Source: JAFDZV01 sp964455525 (GTDB lineage Bacteria > Bacteroidota > Ignavibacteria > OLB7). Taken from it: a stretch of DNA of 64,000 nucleotides. Location: assembly GCA_964455525.1 (NCBI GenBank), contig CAYVWR010000003.1:62001-126000 (forward strand), in the 5' to 3' direction. Positions within the stretch are counted from its first letter, which is position 1. Every line of letters begins with the position of its first letter. The position numbers and the translations under genes were made by a program. The notes beneath the pieces are model-generated. The model did not search any database and was not told where the DNA came from. It saw only the letters and a program-made list of their open reading frames with translations. Of the stretch, positions 43,440 to 52,016 are shown piece after piece.

Positions 43440-44090
43440 TCGTCCCGATTCCGCTGCTCGGGGAAGGGACTGTATCCGCTGCTATGCCCCCCGGCCGCCC
43501 CGGTTGCGAAAAGAGCGCGCCGGTCCCTCTCAGGATCATTTCGGCAATCCTGTCCCATGAAGCTGCCAGCCCAGTGTCTGCTCGTCATGTTGCGTCTTGC
43601 GGTTGCAGCGGTTGCACAAAACGGAGAGCTTCCGCCCGGCCCTGCCTCTCGCTGATAGAGGCCGAGCGGGAATCTGCCAGAACGAGCGTGGGGCAGGGCA
43701 TGCGCAGGCCCTTTCTCGCCTTCTTTGCCGAGGATGGTATAGATCATCAGCGTTATCCCGTCCAGATCCGCGCAGCCATCATGAGCCAGCCGATCCCGGT
43801 GGAACCTTTCTCCACAGCGCTCAACCGGAAGCCGGTCTATGCCGATATCGCGCTGGCGGGCAATTTTTTATGATAGAGGGCCATCGCTCTCTGCACGCCT
43901 GAGCGGTGGCGATGCAGCAGGTGCGGCAGGAATCTGAACGGATCGGCCGATCAGGCAATGGATGTGATACCACCACGGAATCCCGTACAAACTGTTAAAT
44001 GCCTGTCCGATCATGGCTGGAGGAAATATGCTAGGTTGTTGTGTTGTTCTGTAACATTCATCCGATTTTTCGCAAGCAGGAGCCAGTATC
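43440..44090. other. 651-bp gap, possible degraded reading frame
   Basis: No intact gene. On the minus strand a frame without a start codon (43536-43778) contains LSVLCNRCNRKT near its end, which resembles the CxxCN segment of HNH-type or zinc-ribbon proteins. The upstream frame is broken by stops at 43779-43781 and 43821-43823. It may be a relic or chance. The region next to 44091 holds the promoter of the YebC gene. Confidence 0.35.
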
Positions 44091-44798
44091 ATGGGTAGAG
44101 CATTTGAATTCCGCCGTGCACGTAAGGAAAAACGGTGGGACAAGATGGCCAAGGCGTTCACCAGATTTGGTAGAGAGATCGCCATTTCAGTGAAGCAGGG
44201 AGGGGGCGATCCGGCCACCAATCCGCGTTTACGCATGGCAATTCAGAATGCCAAAGGGGTGAATATGCCCAAGGACCGGATAGAGTCGGCTATCAAGCGG
44301 GCCTCATCGAAGGAGGAAAAGGATTTTCAGGAGGGGAATTACGAGGGGTACGGTCCGCACGGCGTTGCCATCTTTGTGGAGTGTGCCACCGATAATCCCA
44401 CCCGTACGGTGTCCAACCTTCGCATGTATTTTTCTCGTGGTGGTGGTGCGCTCGGCACCAATGGTTCGCTCGATTTTCTATTCGATCGCAAAGGGGTGTT
44501 CAAATTGCCCGCCGATGGGGTGAACCTGGAGGATCTGGAGCTGGAACTGATCGATCATGGCGCCGAGGATATCCAGATGGAGGATGACCAGATCGTGGTG
44601 TATACACAGTTCTCCGATTTCGGCGCGATGCAGAAAGCGCTGGAGGAGAAGGGCATGAACGTTACCAGCTCGGAGTTGCAGCGGATTCCCAACTCGACGG
44701 TGGAACTCTCGGAGGAGCAGTTGGAGGAGGTTCTGGAGCTGGTCGAGAAGATCGAAGAGGATGACGATGTGCAGGCGGTGTATCACAACCTGGCCTGA
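44091..44798 (+). CDS. YebC/PmpR family regulator
   Basis: 235 residues, the normal length. The N-terminus reads MGRAFEFRRARKEKRWDKMA and AFTRFGREIAISVKQGG, then DPATNPRLRMAIQNAKGVNM and PKDRIESAIKRASSKEEKDF, all family signatures. Domain II has YEGYGPHGVAIFVECATDNP and TRTVSNLRMYFSRGGGALGT. YebC proteins are DNA-binding regulators; some relieve ribosome stalling at proline runs. A strong AGGAG (44078-44082) precedes the ATG. Isolated between an empty region and a minus-strand membrane protein gene. Confidence 0.94.
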   Translation: MGRAFEFRRARKEKRWDKMAKAFTRFGREIAISVKQGGGDPATNPRLRMAIQNAKGVNMPKDRIESAIKRASSKEEKDFQEGNYEGYGPHGVAIFVECATDNPTRTVSNLRMYFSRGGGALGTNGSLDFLFDRKGVFKLPADGVNLEDLELELIDHGAEDIQMEDDQIVVYTQFSDFGAMQKALEEKGMNVTSSELQRIPNSTVELSEEQLEEVLELVEKIEEDDDVQAVYHNLA

Positions 44799-44830
44799 CC
44801 ATGAAGCAATGGGCCGGACCTTGCCGGGGA

Positions 44831-45139
44831 TCAACTCTCCGGCGACTTCTCCTCGTGCCTGCGCTGAATCCACCAGCTCAGGAATGTTGAGCCAGCCAGG
44901 ATGATGATGCCGATAATGCCACCGAGCGATGGGAGCAGATCGATGCTCCCCAGCACCGTTACGATGCCCGCTATGCTGGGGATAAGCGTCCAGAAGATCA
45001 GTCCATGGCTTTTCCGCCACCGCTGTTCCCGACGCGATTCCCCCTTGCGGGCATGGCTAAGGGTCATGATAAACCCAAGTGCCGGGATCAATCCTGCTAT
45101 GACAAGAAGGAGAAGTTCAAATCCGCTCACCGCTGCCAT
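44831..45139 (-). CDS. small membrane protein of unknown function
   Basis: 102 residues with three hydrophobic stretches (FELLLLVIAGLIPALGFIM, LIFWTLIPSIAGIVTVLGSI, LGGIIGIIILAGSTFLSWWI) and a basic loop (SHARKGESRREQRWRKSHG). It starts inside the end of the thioesterase-like gene (23-bp overlap), so the two are likely translationally coupled. No family is recognised. The gene ends 33 bp from the YebC stop, convergent. Confidence 0.6.
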   Translation of the reverse strand: MAAVSGFELLLLVIAGLIPALGFIMTLSHARKGESRREQRWRKSHGLIFWTLIPSIAGIVTVLGSIDLLPSLGGIIGIIILAGSTFLSWWIQRRHEEKSPES

Positions 45140-45551
45140 CCGCTATCGTTGATGGTTGTCTCTGGTACAGCGCGGCGATTCGCTGCCGGAGCTTTTCCTT
45201 GGAAACTACTCGCTGCCGCTGTTTCCCGTGGGCGATAACCCCTTCGGCGTTGCGTGCGATGATCTCGCAGGTGATTGAGCGTCCATCCACTTCGATCAGC
45301 CGAACGGTGATCTCCACAATCCAACCTACCGGCGTCGGCGCGGTATGCTCAAGCTCGACCAGAGAGCCTACCGCGTCCTCCTCCGGTTCCAGAAATGGCA
45401 GGATAAGCTGGCGTGCCGCATACTCCCCGTGCTCGATAAGAGCAAACGTGGCGTAGACAGGATGGATGGTACAGCCGAAAAAACAGGCCGTCATCTCGGG
45501 CGTTACCCGCAACTGCATCGTAAATTCATAACCGATAGGGATAGGTCGCAC
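45117..45551 (-). CDS. FlK-like thioesterase family protein
   Basis: 144 residues from a GTG at 45549-45551 (or 133 from the ATG at 45516-45518). The hot-dog family pattern is visible: MQLRVTPEMTACFFGC, VYATFALIEHGEYAARQLIL, GSLVELEHTAPTPVGWIVEI, TVRLIEVDGRSITCEIIARN and AEGVIAHGKQRQRVV. This matches the thioesterase family of fluoroacetyl-CoA thioesterase FlK: the His in LEHTAPTPVG and the Glu in LIEHGE are at the expected places. It probably hydrolyses an acyl-CoA. The longer frame to 45701 has no family similarity. It overlaps the downstream membrane protein gene by 23 bp. Confidence 0.78.
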   Translation of the reverse strand: MRPIPIGYEFTMQLRVTPEMTACFFGCTIHPVYATFALIEHGEYAARQLILPFLEPEEDAVGSLVELEHTAPTPVGWIVEITVRLIEVDGRSITCEIIARNAEGVIAHGKQRQRVVSKEKLRQRIAALYQRQPSTIADGSGERI

Positions 45552-45799
45552 AGAGGCGAATCTACGAAAGAAGCGAGATCTGCAACGTAACGTTCCGCTG
45601 CGAATCCATGCCGCCGTGCCCGGATGAGTCTGGGGAATATTGTGGTACTCATGGCCAGCCAGGCACGATATACTCTGCATGTCCTGGGGCCACGCATACA
45701 CGTCGGCTGTCGCGCTTGTTCTACAGCCATCGGACTCCTCAGCACTCCTGTCCGACTCCGGCTCCTTATCGAACGTTCTACACTTGGAAATTCTCCTGT

Positions 45800-46837
45800 A
45801 TGAGCACTTTTGATCCGTCCCCCCCTCCGGTGTATCCGTTTGTTGCCATCATCGGACAGGAGGAGATGAAGCGAGCGCTGATTCTGGCCGTGATCGATCC
45901 CGCAATCGGCGGCGTAATGATTATGGGGCATCGTGGCACCGGAAAATCGACGACGGTGCGTGCGCTGGCGCATATGATGCCGAGAATCAATGCGGTGGTC
46001 GGCTGTTCGTTTCATTGCCTGCCGGGAGGAGCCTCCCTCTTGTGCGAACAATGCGCTGCATGTGAAGCTCTGGTTGTTGAGCCTATGGATCTGCCTGTTG
46101 TGGATCTGCCGCTCGGTGCCACGGAGGATCGGATCACCGGCACCATAGATATCGAGCATGCGCTTCTGCATGGTCGCAAACGGTTCGAGCCGGGACTGCT
46201 CGCCCGCGCACATCGCGGATTCCTTTACATCGACGAGGTGAATCTGCTGGAAGATCATCTGGTGGACCTTCTGCTGGATGTGGCCGCAAGCGGCGTGAAT
46301 ATCGTTGAGCGCGAAGGGATCTCGGTTCGTCATGCCGCCCGCTTCTCTCTGGTCGGCAGCGGCAACCCGGAGGAAGGGGAGCTTCGGCCACAGTTGCTCG
46401 ATCGTTTTGGGTTGCATGCCGACATTATGACCGAATACGATGTGCAACGGCGTGTGGAGATCGTTCGGCGGCGTCTGGCGTTCGATGACAACCCGGCCGC
46501 ATTTGTGATGGAGTGGCAGGAGCAGACCGAGGCGATGCGTGTGCGAATTGCCGGGGCACAGAAGATGGTGGCAAGCGTGCGTCTTGAGCATGAACATCTG
46601 ATGATGATCGCCGCGCTCTCGGCCGATCTTGGCATTGACGGGCATCGGGGCGAGCTGGTGATGGCCCGTGCCGCTCGCGCCAATGCGGCGTTCGAGGGGC
46701 GTGATGCCGTCACGACCAGCGATATCCATGCTGTTGCCCCGCTCGCGCTTCGCCATCGTCTGCGGAAGGACCCTCTGGAGATGAGCGATCCCGGCCATCG
46801 TATCGTAGGTGCGCTGGAGCGTATAACACGAACCTGA
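45800..46837 (+). CDS. magnesium/cobalt chelatase AAA+ subunit, ChlI/BchI type
   Basis: 345 residues. It starts MSTFDPSPPPVYPFVAIIGQ, with the conserved 'ypF.aivGQe..k.ALil' leader. Walker A is VMIMGHRGTGKSTTVRAL. The family's Cys-containing insertion follows (FHCLPGGASLLCEQCAAC), then LPLGATEDRITGTIDIEHAL, Walker B with GFLYIDEVNLLEDHLVDLLL, and a C-terminal helical lid. It drives insertion of Mg2+ (or Co2+) into a porphyrin or corrin ring with ChlD and a large ChlH/CobN subunit. The D subunit is next at 46968; no large subunit is in this window. The ATG at 45800 lacks a close ribosome site. Confidence 0.93.
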   Translation: MSTFDPSPPPVYPFVAIIGQEEMKRALILAVIDPAIGGVMIMGHRGTGKSTTVRALAHMMPRINAVVGCSFHCLPGGASLLCEQCAACEALVVEPMDLPVVDLPLGATEDRITGTIDIEHALLHGRKRFEPGLLARAHRGFLYIDEVNLLEDHLVDLLLDVAASGVNIVEREGISVRHAARFSLVGSGNPEEGELRPQLLDRFGLHADIMTEYDVQRRVEIVRRRLAFDDNPAAFVMEWQEQTEAMRVRIAGAQKMVASVRLEHEHLMMIAALSADLGIDGHRGELVMARAARANAAFEGRDAVTTSDIHAVAPLALRHRLRKDPLEMSDPGHRIVGALERITRT

Positions 46838-46967
46838 AGGAAAATCCCTTCGACTACGGAATGGGAGCCTGTGTTGTTGGCGATTTCCGTGCGAAGCCAT
46901 TCTCATAATCGTTATCGAGCATTCCCTTTCATATTTCCCCCTTTCCGCCTTTGTCGGCTCCACGGTC

Positions 46968-48836
46968 GTGCGCCGGGCGTTGCTCTGCACGCTGGTCGAT
47001 CCAACCCTGCGCGGAGTGGTGCTGGCGGCGCCGATCGGCACCGGAAAATCGGCACTGATGCGGAGTTTCGGAGCTTTTGTAGGAGAGCATCTTGACCCGG
47101 GATCTCCCTTTATCCAGGTGCCGCTTGGTGTGGGGGATGACCGCCTTCTCGGTGGCCTCGATTTCGATGTGGCAATCATCGCCGGTGAACATCGTATGCG
47201 CAGTGGGCTGATTGCCGAGGCCAATGGCGGCGTGCTCTTTATAGATGATATGGCGTTGCTCGATATGCGTGCTTCGGCCTCGGTGGCAGGTGCTCTGGAA
47301 CAGGAGAAGGTGGTCTGCGAACGGGATGGGCTTAGCGCCAGCCAGGCTGCCCGTTTTATTCTGCTGGCCACGGTTGTGCCGTCGGAGCGTGAACTCCCGC
47401 TCTGGATCGCCGATAAAGTCGGATTTCTGATAGGTCAGGAGCAGCCTCTCTCTTCGGATGCCGTCTATCGTCTTCTGGCACGGCTTGAGCGGCATGCGCG
47501 CAACCCGGAACGATTCTATCAAGACTATCGGATGGCCGAACAGGGGCTTGCCGAGCAGGTTGCCACAGCACGGTTGCTCCATCCGTTTTTGCAGCCGGGA
47601 AGGGACGTTCTGGCAGAGCTTGCCATGCATGCTCTCAAGCGGGGTATCCCTGGCAATCGAGCCGATGTCTTTGCGGCGAAAGCGGCGCGGGCACATGCCG
47701 CGCTACGGGGTGCCAGGGCGATTGAGGAGGTGGATATCCGGTTTGCTGTTGCAACAGTGCTCGATCCCCGCGCCGAGAATGTGCCGGATGAAACCCGCCA
47801 GTCGGAGGATCAGGAGAATGGCACATCGGAATCCCCGGCAGAGGAACAGCAGAGGATGCCACGGATAAGCGACGGTGAGCGTGGCGCTGGCGATGCGGAT
47901 GAGGCGGGTGGCGAGGGGGAGCAGAGCAAACTGCACGGGGCTGGTGGAGGGGAGCGGGTGTACGAACCCCTTGATTTCAACGCGGAGTTGCCAGGGCTGG
48001 AGGAGTTCTTCAAAAGTGCTCGCCAGACTACCACGGCCGGGAGCCGGGGGGGCTTGGAGCAGTGGCGTCGTGGACGGCATACGCGATCGATGCAGCGCGA
48101 GCTTCGCGATAAGCGTATAGCCATTGGGGCCACGTTGCGGGCGGCTGCTCCACACCAGACCGCACGCAGAGCCGATGGTGAGAGCCGCATGGTGGTTCGC
48201 GGCGAGGATATCCGTGTCAAGCAGTATAGCGAGCGAGCCGGCACCCTCTTTATTTTCTGTGTGGACGCTTCCGGGTCGATGGCGATAAATCGGATGCGGG
48301 AGGCGAAGGGGGCCGTGACAAAGCTCTTGCAGAACGCCTATGTCAATCGTGATACCGTTGCGATGATCGCCTTTGGTGGCGCCGAGGCGGAGGTACTGCT
48401 TACGCCGACCAACTCGGTGGAACGTGCAAAACGCTCGCTCGATATTCTCCCGACAGGTGGGGGCACTCCCCTGGCCTCTGCGCTGGTACAAGCCTATTCC
48501 CTGGTTGCTGCTGCGCGTCGCCGGGGCGTTGGGCAGACGCTTGTGGTGCTGCTGACCGATGGCAGAGCCAATCTGCCGCTCGCCGAGAGTGCCGCCGGGA
48601 TGATCGTAGAGGTACGCCGCCGTCATGTACGGCAGGAGCTGGAACGGCTGGCGCGTACCTATCGTCGCGAGGGAGTGCAGGTGCTGGTTCTGGATACAAA
48701 CCATACCTTTGGCGAACGATCCGAAGCTGTGCGTTTGGCACAGATGCTCGATGCGCAGTATTATTACCTGCCGCAGATCGATGCCGAAAGCCTTGCGACT
48801 GTTGTGCGGTATGGTGGCACAGCCCGCCGTAGATAG
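46968..48836 (+). CDS. chelatase subunit ChlD/BchD type (AAA+ plus VWA)
   Basis: 622 residues from GTG 46968. Walker A is VLAAPIGTGKSALMRSFGAF and the Walker B-like strand is GGVLFIDDMALLDMR. The central acidic/proline linker (about 270-330, SEDQENGTSESPAEEQQ and GERGAGDADEAGGEGE) and the C-terminal von Willebrand A domain with the MIDAS site LFIFCVDASGSMAINRM are clear. This is the standard ChlD layout. The N-terminus is short: the frame upstream codes for SYFPLSAFVGSTVVRRALL, clearly homologous to the start of ChlI, but contains no ATG, GTG or TTG (see findings). It follows ChlI on the same strand with a 130-bp gap. Confidence 0.9.
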   Translation: MRRALLCTLVDPTLRGVVLAAPIGTGKSALMRSFGAFVGEHLDPGSPFIQVPLGVGDDRLLGGLDFDVAIIAGEHRMRSGLIAEANGGVLFIDDMALLDMRASASVAGALEQEKVVCERDGLSASQAARFILLATVVPSERELPLWIADKVGFLIGQEQPLSSDAVYRLLARLERHARNPERFYQDYRMAEQGLAEQVATARLLHPFLQPGRDVLAELAMHALKRGIPGNRADVFAAKAARAHAALRGARAIEEVDIRFAVATVLDPRAENVPDETRQSEDQENGTSESPAEEQQRMPRISDGERGAGDADEAGGEGEQSKLHGAGGGERVYEPLDFNAELPGLEEFFKSARQTTTAGSRGGLEQWRRGRHTRSMQRELRDKRIAIGATLRAAAPHQTARRADGESRMVVRGEDIRVKQYSERAGTLFIFCVDASGSMAINRMREAKGAVTKLLQNAYVNRDTVAMIAFGGAEAEVLLTPTNSVERAKRSLDILPTGGGTPLASALVQAYSLVAAARRRGVGQTLVVLLTDGRANLPLAESAAGMIVEVRRRHVRQELERLARTYRREGVQVLVLDTNHTFGERSEAVRLAQMLDAQYYYLPQIDAESLATVVRYGGTARRR

Positions 48837-48977
48837 TTGCGCAGGTCTTGCGGACGACATATGCAAGGTGAGGAAAAAACATGTTCGTACAAGCAGTACA
48901 ATATGCTATTATACTGCCGCGTCTGTGTGTCAGAGTTCCAGAGAACTAGCCTCTAGTGACGCAGGTGTAAAAAAATC

Positions 48978-49106
48978 ATGAAAGAACCCTTGCGTTGGGC
49001 GTCTGGATACATTAAGTTTGTAAAGCACTTCGGTGCCCGCCTAGCAATGGCAACATGCTTTGATATAAGCATGCGAAAAGATTGGACTCTATCAATTGCT
49101 GCCTGA
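48978..49106 (+). CDS. possible 42-residue small protein
   Basis: ATG 48978 to TGA 49104-49106. The predicted peptide begins MKEPLRWASGYIKFVKHFGA and ends MRKDWTLSIAA; basic, with two Trp. No ribosome site is clear and the sequence resembles nothing I know. It lies about 130 bp before the orphan terminator. It may be real, or chance within a non-coding RNA. Confidence 0.25.
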   Translation: MKEPLRWASGYIKFVKHFGARLAMATCFDISMRKDWTLSIAA

Positions 49107-49239
49107 TAGCGAGCATAGATAGATCCTGGAAAGCCTCTCTATGATGGTTTTGCACGTATGGGGACAGTGTAAGATTGTCAGGACTTCTCTCTCATATATA
49201 CTCCTTTCGTTGTGGTGGTGAAACAAAAGAGGTAGGGGA

Positions 49240-49273
49240 ATGCCCCTTGACGTGTGGTGACGTCAAGGGGCAT
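49240..49273 (+). terminator. 14-bp perfect intrinsic terminator with T-run
   Basis: ATGCCCCTTGACGT (49240-49253) pairs exactly with 49260-49273 over GTGGTG, followed by CTCATTTTTT. The textbook T-run points to the plus strand, but the closest known gene (chlD) ends 404 bp upstream. Confidence 0.92.
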
Positions 49274-49353
49274 CTCATTTTTTACGATGTTCCTGTTCGG
49301 CTCTCACCGCATTCCTTCCCTCTTGTTCCAACCTTATATTTCTATCTATCCTG

Positions 49354-50169
49354 ATGGCCAAGACCCCGACGCCTTCTCTGGAATATGATGCCCAGGAGCG
49401 GAAAAAGCGTACGGCCGGGATCGTCAGACGGCTTCGTGCGTTTATAGCAGTTAAAAGCAGCCATGGTAATGGCTCCACCTTTATCGAAACGCTTGTCGCC
49501 ACCATCCTCTCACAGAATACCTCCGACCTCAACAGTACCCGCGCTTATATGGCGTTGCGCGCCACCTACCCCACGTGGGAGGATGTTGCCCATGCCGATC
49601 GCGAGGAGCTGGCCCATGTGATCAGGAGCGGTGGTCTGGCCGATCAGAAATCCCGTACGATCATCGATGTGCTGAATGCGATCCGGGATCGTTATGGCGA
49701 TTTCGAGCCTGCACACCTTGATGCAACCTCCGATGACGAGTTGATTGCCGAGCTGACCGCGATGCGAGGAATCGGGCTGAAAACAGCCGCCTGCGTGCTG
49801 ATGTTTTCGCTTGGACGCGATATCTGTGCTGTGGATACACATATTCACCGGATCGCAAACAGGCTGGGGATCGTCAGAACGTCCAACGCCAATACAACAT
49901 TCCATGAACTGCGCCCGCTGATCCCGGCCGGAAAGGCACGCCAGTTTCATGTCGATCTGATCCGCTTCGGACGGACGGTCTGCAAGGCACAGCGCCCCCA
50001 TTGTTTTGAATGCCCTCTGTACGATCAGTGCATGTGGGAGCACAAGGAGGAGTTTGCCGATGCCGGACGTCCGGGGCCTCTGCCGGTGAGCGGCGCCGTG
50101 CTCCTGCTCGATATCCTTCCCGAGCGAGCTACGCCGGTTTCGCGGCGACGAAAAAAATCTAGCACCTAG
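49354..50169 (+). CDS. nth: endonuclease III-like DNA glycosylase/AP lyase
   Basis: 271 residues. The helix-hairpin-helix with the catalytic Lys143 is AMRGIGLKTAACVLMFSLG, and the catalytic Asp161 is in ICAVDTHIHRIANRLGI. The [4Fe-4S] cluster ligands are Cys210, Cys217, Cys220 and Cys226 in the classic C-x6-C-x2-C-x5-C spacing (CKAQRPHCFECPLYDQC). It removes oxidised pyrimidines and cleaves the AP site. The C-terminal ~40 residues beyond the cluster are an extension rich in Pro and Arg. The stop codon TAG shares its last base with a possible GTG start of bshC, so the two are tightly coupled. Confidence 0.93.
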   Translation: MAKTPTPSLEYDAQERKKRTAGIVRRLRAFIAVKSSHGNGSTFIETLVATILSQNTSDLNSTRAYMALRATYPTWEDVAHADREELAHVIRSGGLADQKSRTIIDVLNAIRDRYGDFEPAHLDATSDDELIAELTAMRGIGLKTAACVLMFSLGRDICAVDTHIHRIANRLGIVRTSNANTTFHELRPLIPAGKARQFHVDLIRFGRTVCKAQRPHCFECPLYDQCMWEHKEEFADAGRPGPLPVSGAVLLLDILPERATPVSRRRKKSST

Positions 50170-50192
50170 TGAACAGCCGGAGAACGCATTAC

Positions 50193-51833
50193 ATGGAAGC
50201 AGTTACGGAAACGGTTACAGCCCCTTGTTCCATCCCAATCGGCGACCATGCCGGATATCCCCGGTTCCTTTCCGGTAGTTCCGGCGAGGATGGCGTCCTG
50301 CTGAACGATCCCCTGGCCTCACTACGGTTGTTACGTCCGCTGGATCGTTTCTCGAGCGATCATCGCACTCTTCTGGCTGATGCCGTGGCCGATCAACTTC
50401 ATCGCTGGAATGCTCCGCAATCCGCGTTGCATGCTGCGGAGCTGCTGCGCTCGCCGCGGAGCTATGCGGTTGTAACCGGCCAGCAGGCGGGGATCGCGGG
50501 AGGGCCGCTCTATACGCTCTACAAGGCATTGGGCACGGTACGGGCCGCCGGTGAGCTTGCCCGGTTGTATCCGGAATATCAGTTTGTGCCGGTGTTCTGG
50601 ATCGAGGGGGATGATCACGATTTCGACGAGGCCCGAAGGATGACGCTTCTGGATCGCTCAGGAAATCCCGCCACGCTTCTCTATGATGATGGTAATGCCG
50701 CCCCCCTGCATGTTGGCGATCGCCCCAATAGCGCCGAGGGGGTTGCCACGTTTGCTGCCAGGGTGCAGGATAGCCTCCCCTCTACCGAGTTCACCGAGGA
50801 TACGCTTCGGCTTCTGCGCGATTCCTATAGGGTCGGCGGGGGAGAAACCTTGGCGGATGGATTTGCACGGTCGCTCTATGCGATGCTGGGAGATACGGCG
50901 CTGGTGCTGGTCAACTCCCGCGATTCCGTGCTGAAAGGTCTTGCCGCCGATATCTTCGAGAAGGAAGCTGCCGATCCCGAGCCGCTCTTTGCAGCGTTGC
51001 AGATGCGAACCACCGAGCTTGCCGCACAGGGAGATGCCGTGCCGATTGCGCCGAAGCCTGGCGCGCTCTTTATCACCCATGATGGTGAACGCCGTGCGCT
51101 TGTGCCGGATGGCGATGGTTATCTGGTGCGGGGAAGCGATCGGCGGTTGAGCCGTGCCGACGTTGTCCGGCAAGCCCGTACAGCCCCGGAGCGGATGTCG
51201 CCAAATGTGGCGCTTCGTCCGATCGTTCAGGATGCTGTTCTTCCAACAGCCCTCTATCTGGGAGGGCCGAGCGAGGTGGCCTATCTGCGCCAGGTGCGCT
51301 CCGCCTATACGATCTTCGGTCTGGAACCTCCGGCCTTGATGCCAAGGCCCTTTGCGGTGATTCTGGAGCCAAAGGTGCGCCGGGTGCTTGAGGTGGCGCC
51401 CATTGCGCTGGAGGATCTGCTTGCCGCTGAATTTGATGCTGCGGCACGGGTTGTGGATCAGAGCGTGCTCGATGAGGTCGAGGAGGCGCGGCAGCGGGCT
51501 ATGCAGGGCATGCGTGATGCCTATGCGGAGATGGAATCCATCACAAAACGGGTCGATCCGACGCTGGAAAAGACGCTCGGCGCTGCGGCGGCCACTGCAA
51601 CAAAGGGGCTTGAGGATCTGGCCAAGCGCCTTGGCTCCGCTCTGAAGAAAAAGCAGCAGACGGAGATCGACCGTCTGAATGGTGCGCGGATGATGCTTAT
51701 GCCGGGAGGTATGGTGCAGGAACGGACGCTGAACGCTCTCTATTTTATCAACAAGTATGGGGTGGATCGCTTCCGTGACATGCTGGACCGGATCGTTCTG
51801 GAGCCTGGAGCTGTGCAGGTGCTGGAGATCTGA
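50193..51833 (+). CDS. bshC: bacillithiol biosynthesis cysteine-adding enzyme BshC
   Basis: 546 residues from the ATG at 50193. Family signatures: SYAVVTGQQAGIAGGPLYTL and YKALGTVRAAGELARLYPEY, FVPVFWIEGDDHDFDEAR, MSPNVALRPIVQDAVLPTAL, YLGGPSEVAYLRQVRSAY and LMPRPFAVILEPKVRRVLE, with a C-terminal coiled region (KALGSALKKKQQTEI-like) and ERTLNALYFINKYG. It joins cysteine to GlcN-malate to finish bacillithiol, a low-molecular-weight thiol that protects against oxidants and electrophiles. An earlier GTG at 50169 overlaps the nth stop. BshA and BshB are not in the window. Ends 116 bp before the ispG terminator. Confidence 0.93.
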   Translation: MEAVTETVTAPCSIPIGDHAGYPRFLSGSSGEDGVLLNDPLASLRLLRPLDRFSSDHRTLLADAVADQLHRWNAPQSALHAAELLRSPRSYAVVTGQQAGIAGGPLYTLYKALGTVRAAGELARLYPEYQFVPVFWIEGDDHDFDEARRMTLLDRSGNPATLLYDDGNAAPLHVGDRPNSAEGVATFAARVQDSLPSTEFTEDTLRLLRDSYRVGGGETLADGFARSLYAMLGDTALVLVNSRDSVLKGLAADIFEKEAADPEPLFAALQMRTTELAAQGDAVPIAPKPGALFITHDGERRALVPDGDGYLVRGSDRRLSRADVVRQARTAPERMSPNVALRPIVQDAVLPTALYLGGPSEVAYLRQVRSAYTIFGLEPPALMPRPFAVILEPKVRRVLEVAPIALEDLLAAEFDAAARVVDQSVLDEVEEARQRAMQGMRDAYAEMESITKRVDPTLEKTLGAAAATATKGLEDLAKRLGSALKKKQQTEIDRLNGARMMLMPGGMVQERTLNALYFINKYGVDRFRDMLDRIVLEPGAVQVLEI

Positions 51834-51949
51834 AGAACTACGGAAGAGGTTTGAATGTGGCGCTGCGATGGCCTACGTGGCGGATGCCCTCCGAGGCGGG
51901 ATGGAAGTGGCGTATGCTGGCCGATAGCGCACCTGTCAAAAAACGGGTC

Positions 51950-51984
51950 AAAAAAAGGCCCTTCCCGGAGAATCGGGGAGGGCC
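51950..51984 (-). terminator. intrinsic terminator of ispG
   Basis: On the minus strand GGCCCTCCCC pairs with GGGAAGGGCC (51975-51984 and 51957-51966, one G-U pair), followed directly by seven T (51950-51956). It lies 32 bp past the ispG stop. Confidence 0.88.
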
Positions 51985-52016
51985 GTGCCATTGTCTGGTG
52001 CGGAATAACGGGGGGA

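Larger units (their letters stand above)
48837..49353. other. 517-bp AT-richer gap with an orphan terminator
   Basis: More AT-rich than the surroundings. It carries a possible 42-codon frame (48978-49106) and ends in a strong terminator at 49240-49273. No tRNA-like or known RNA structure is evident to me. It may encode a small RNA or peptide. Confidence 0.45.

Noticed and set aside
45503..47371. 622-codon minus-strand open frame
   Set aside because: Antisense to ChlI and part of ChlD; low-complexity Arg/Ser-rich translation without a domain.
48978..49106. tmRNA-like reading frame ending in Ala-Ala-stop-stop
   Set aside because: The ending looks like a tmRNA tag, but no tRNA-like acceptor arm, T-loop (GGTTCGA) or matching 5' end is present on either side.
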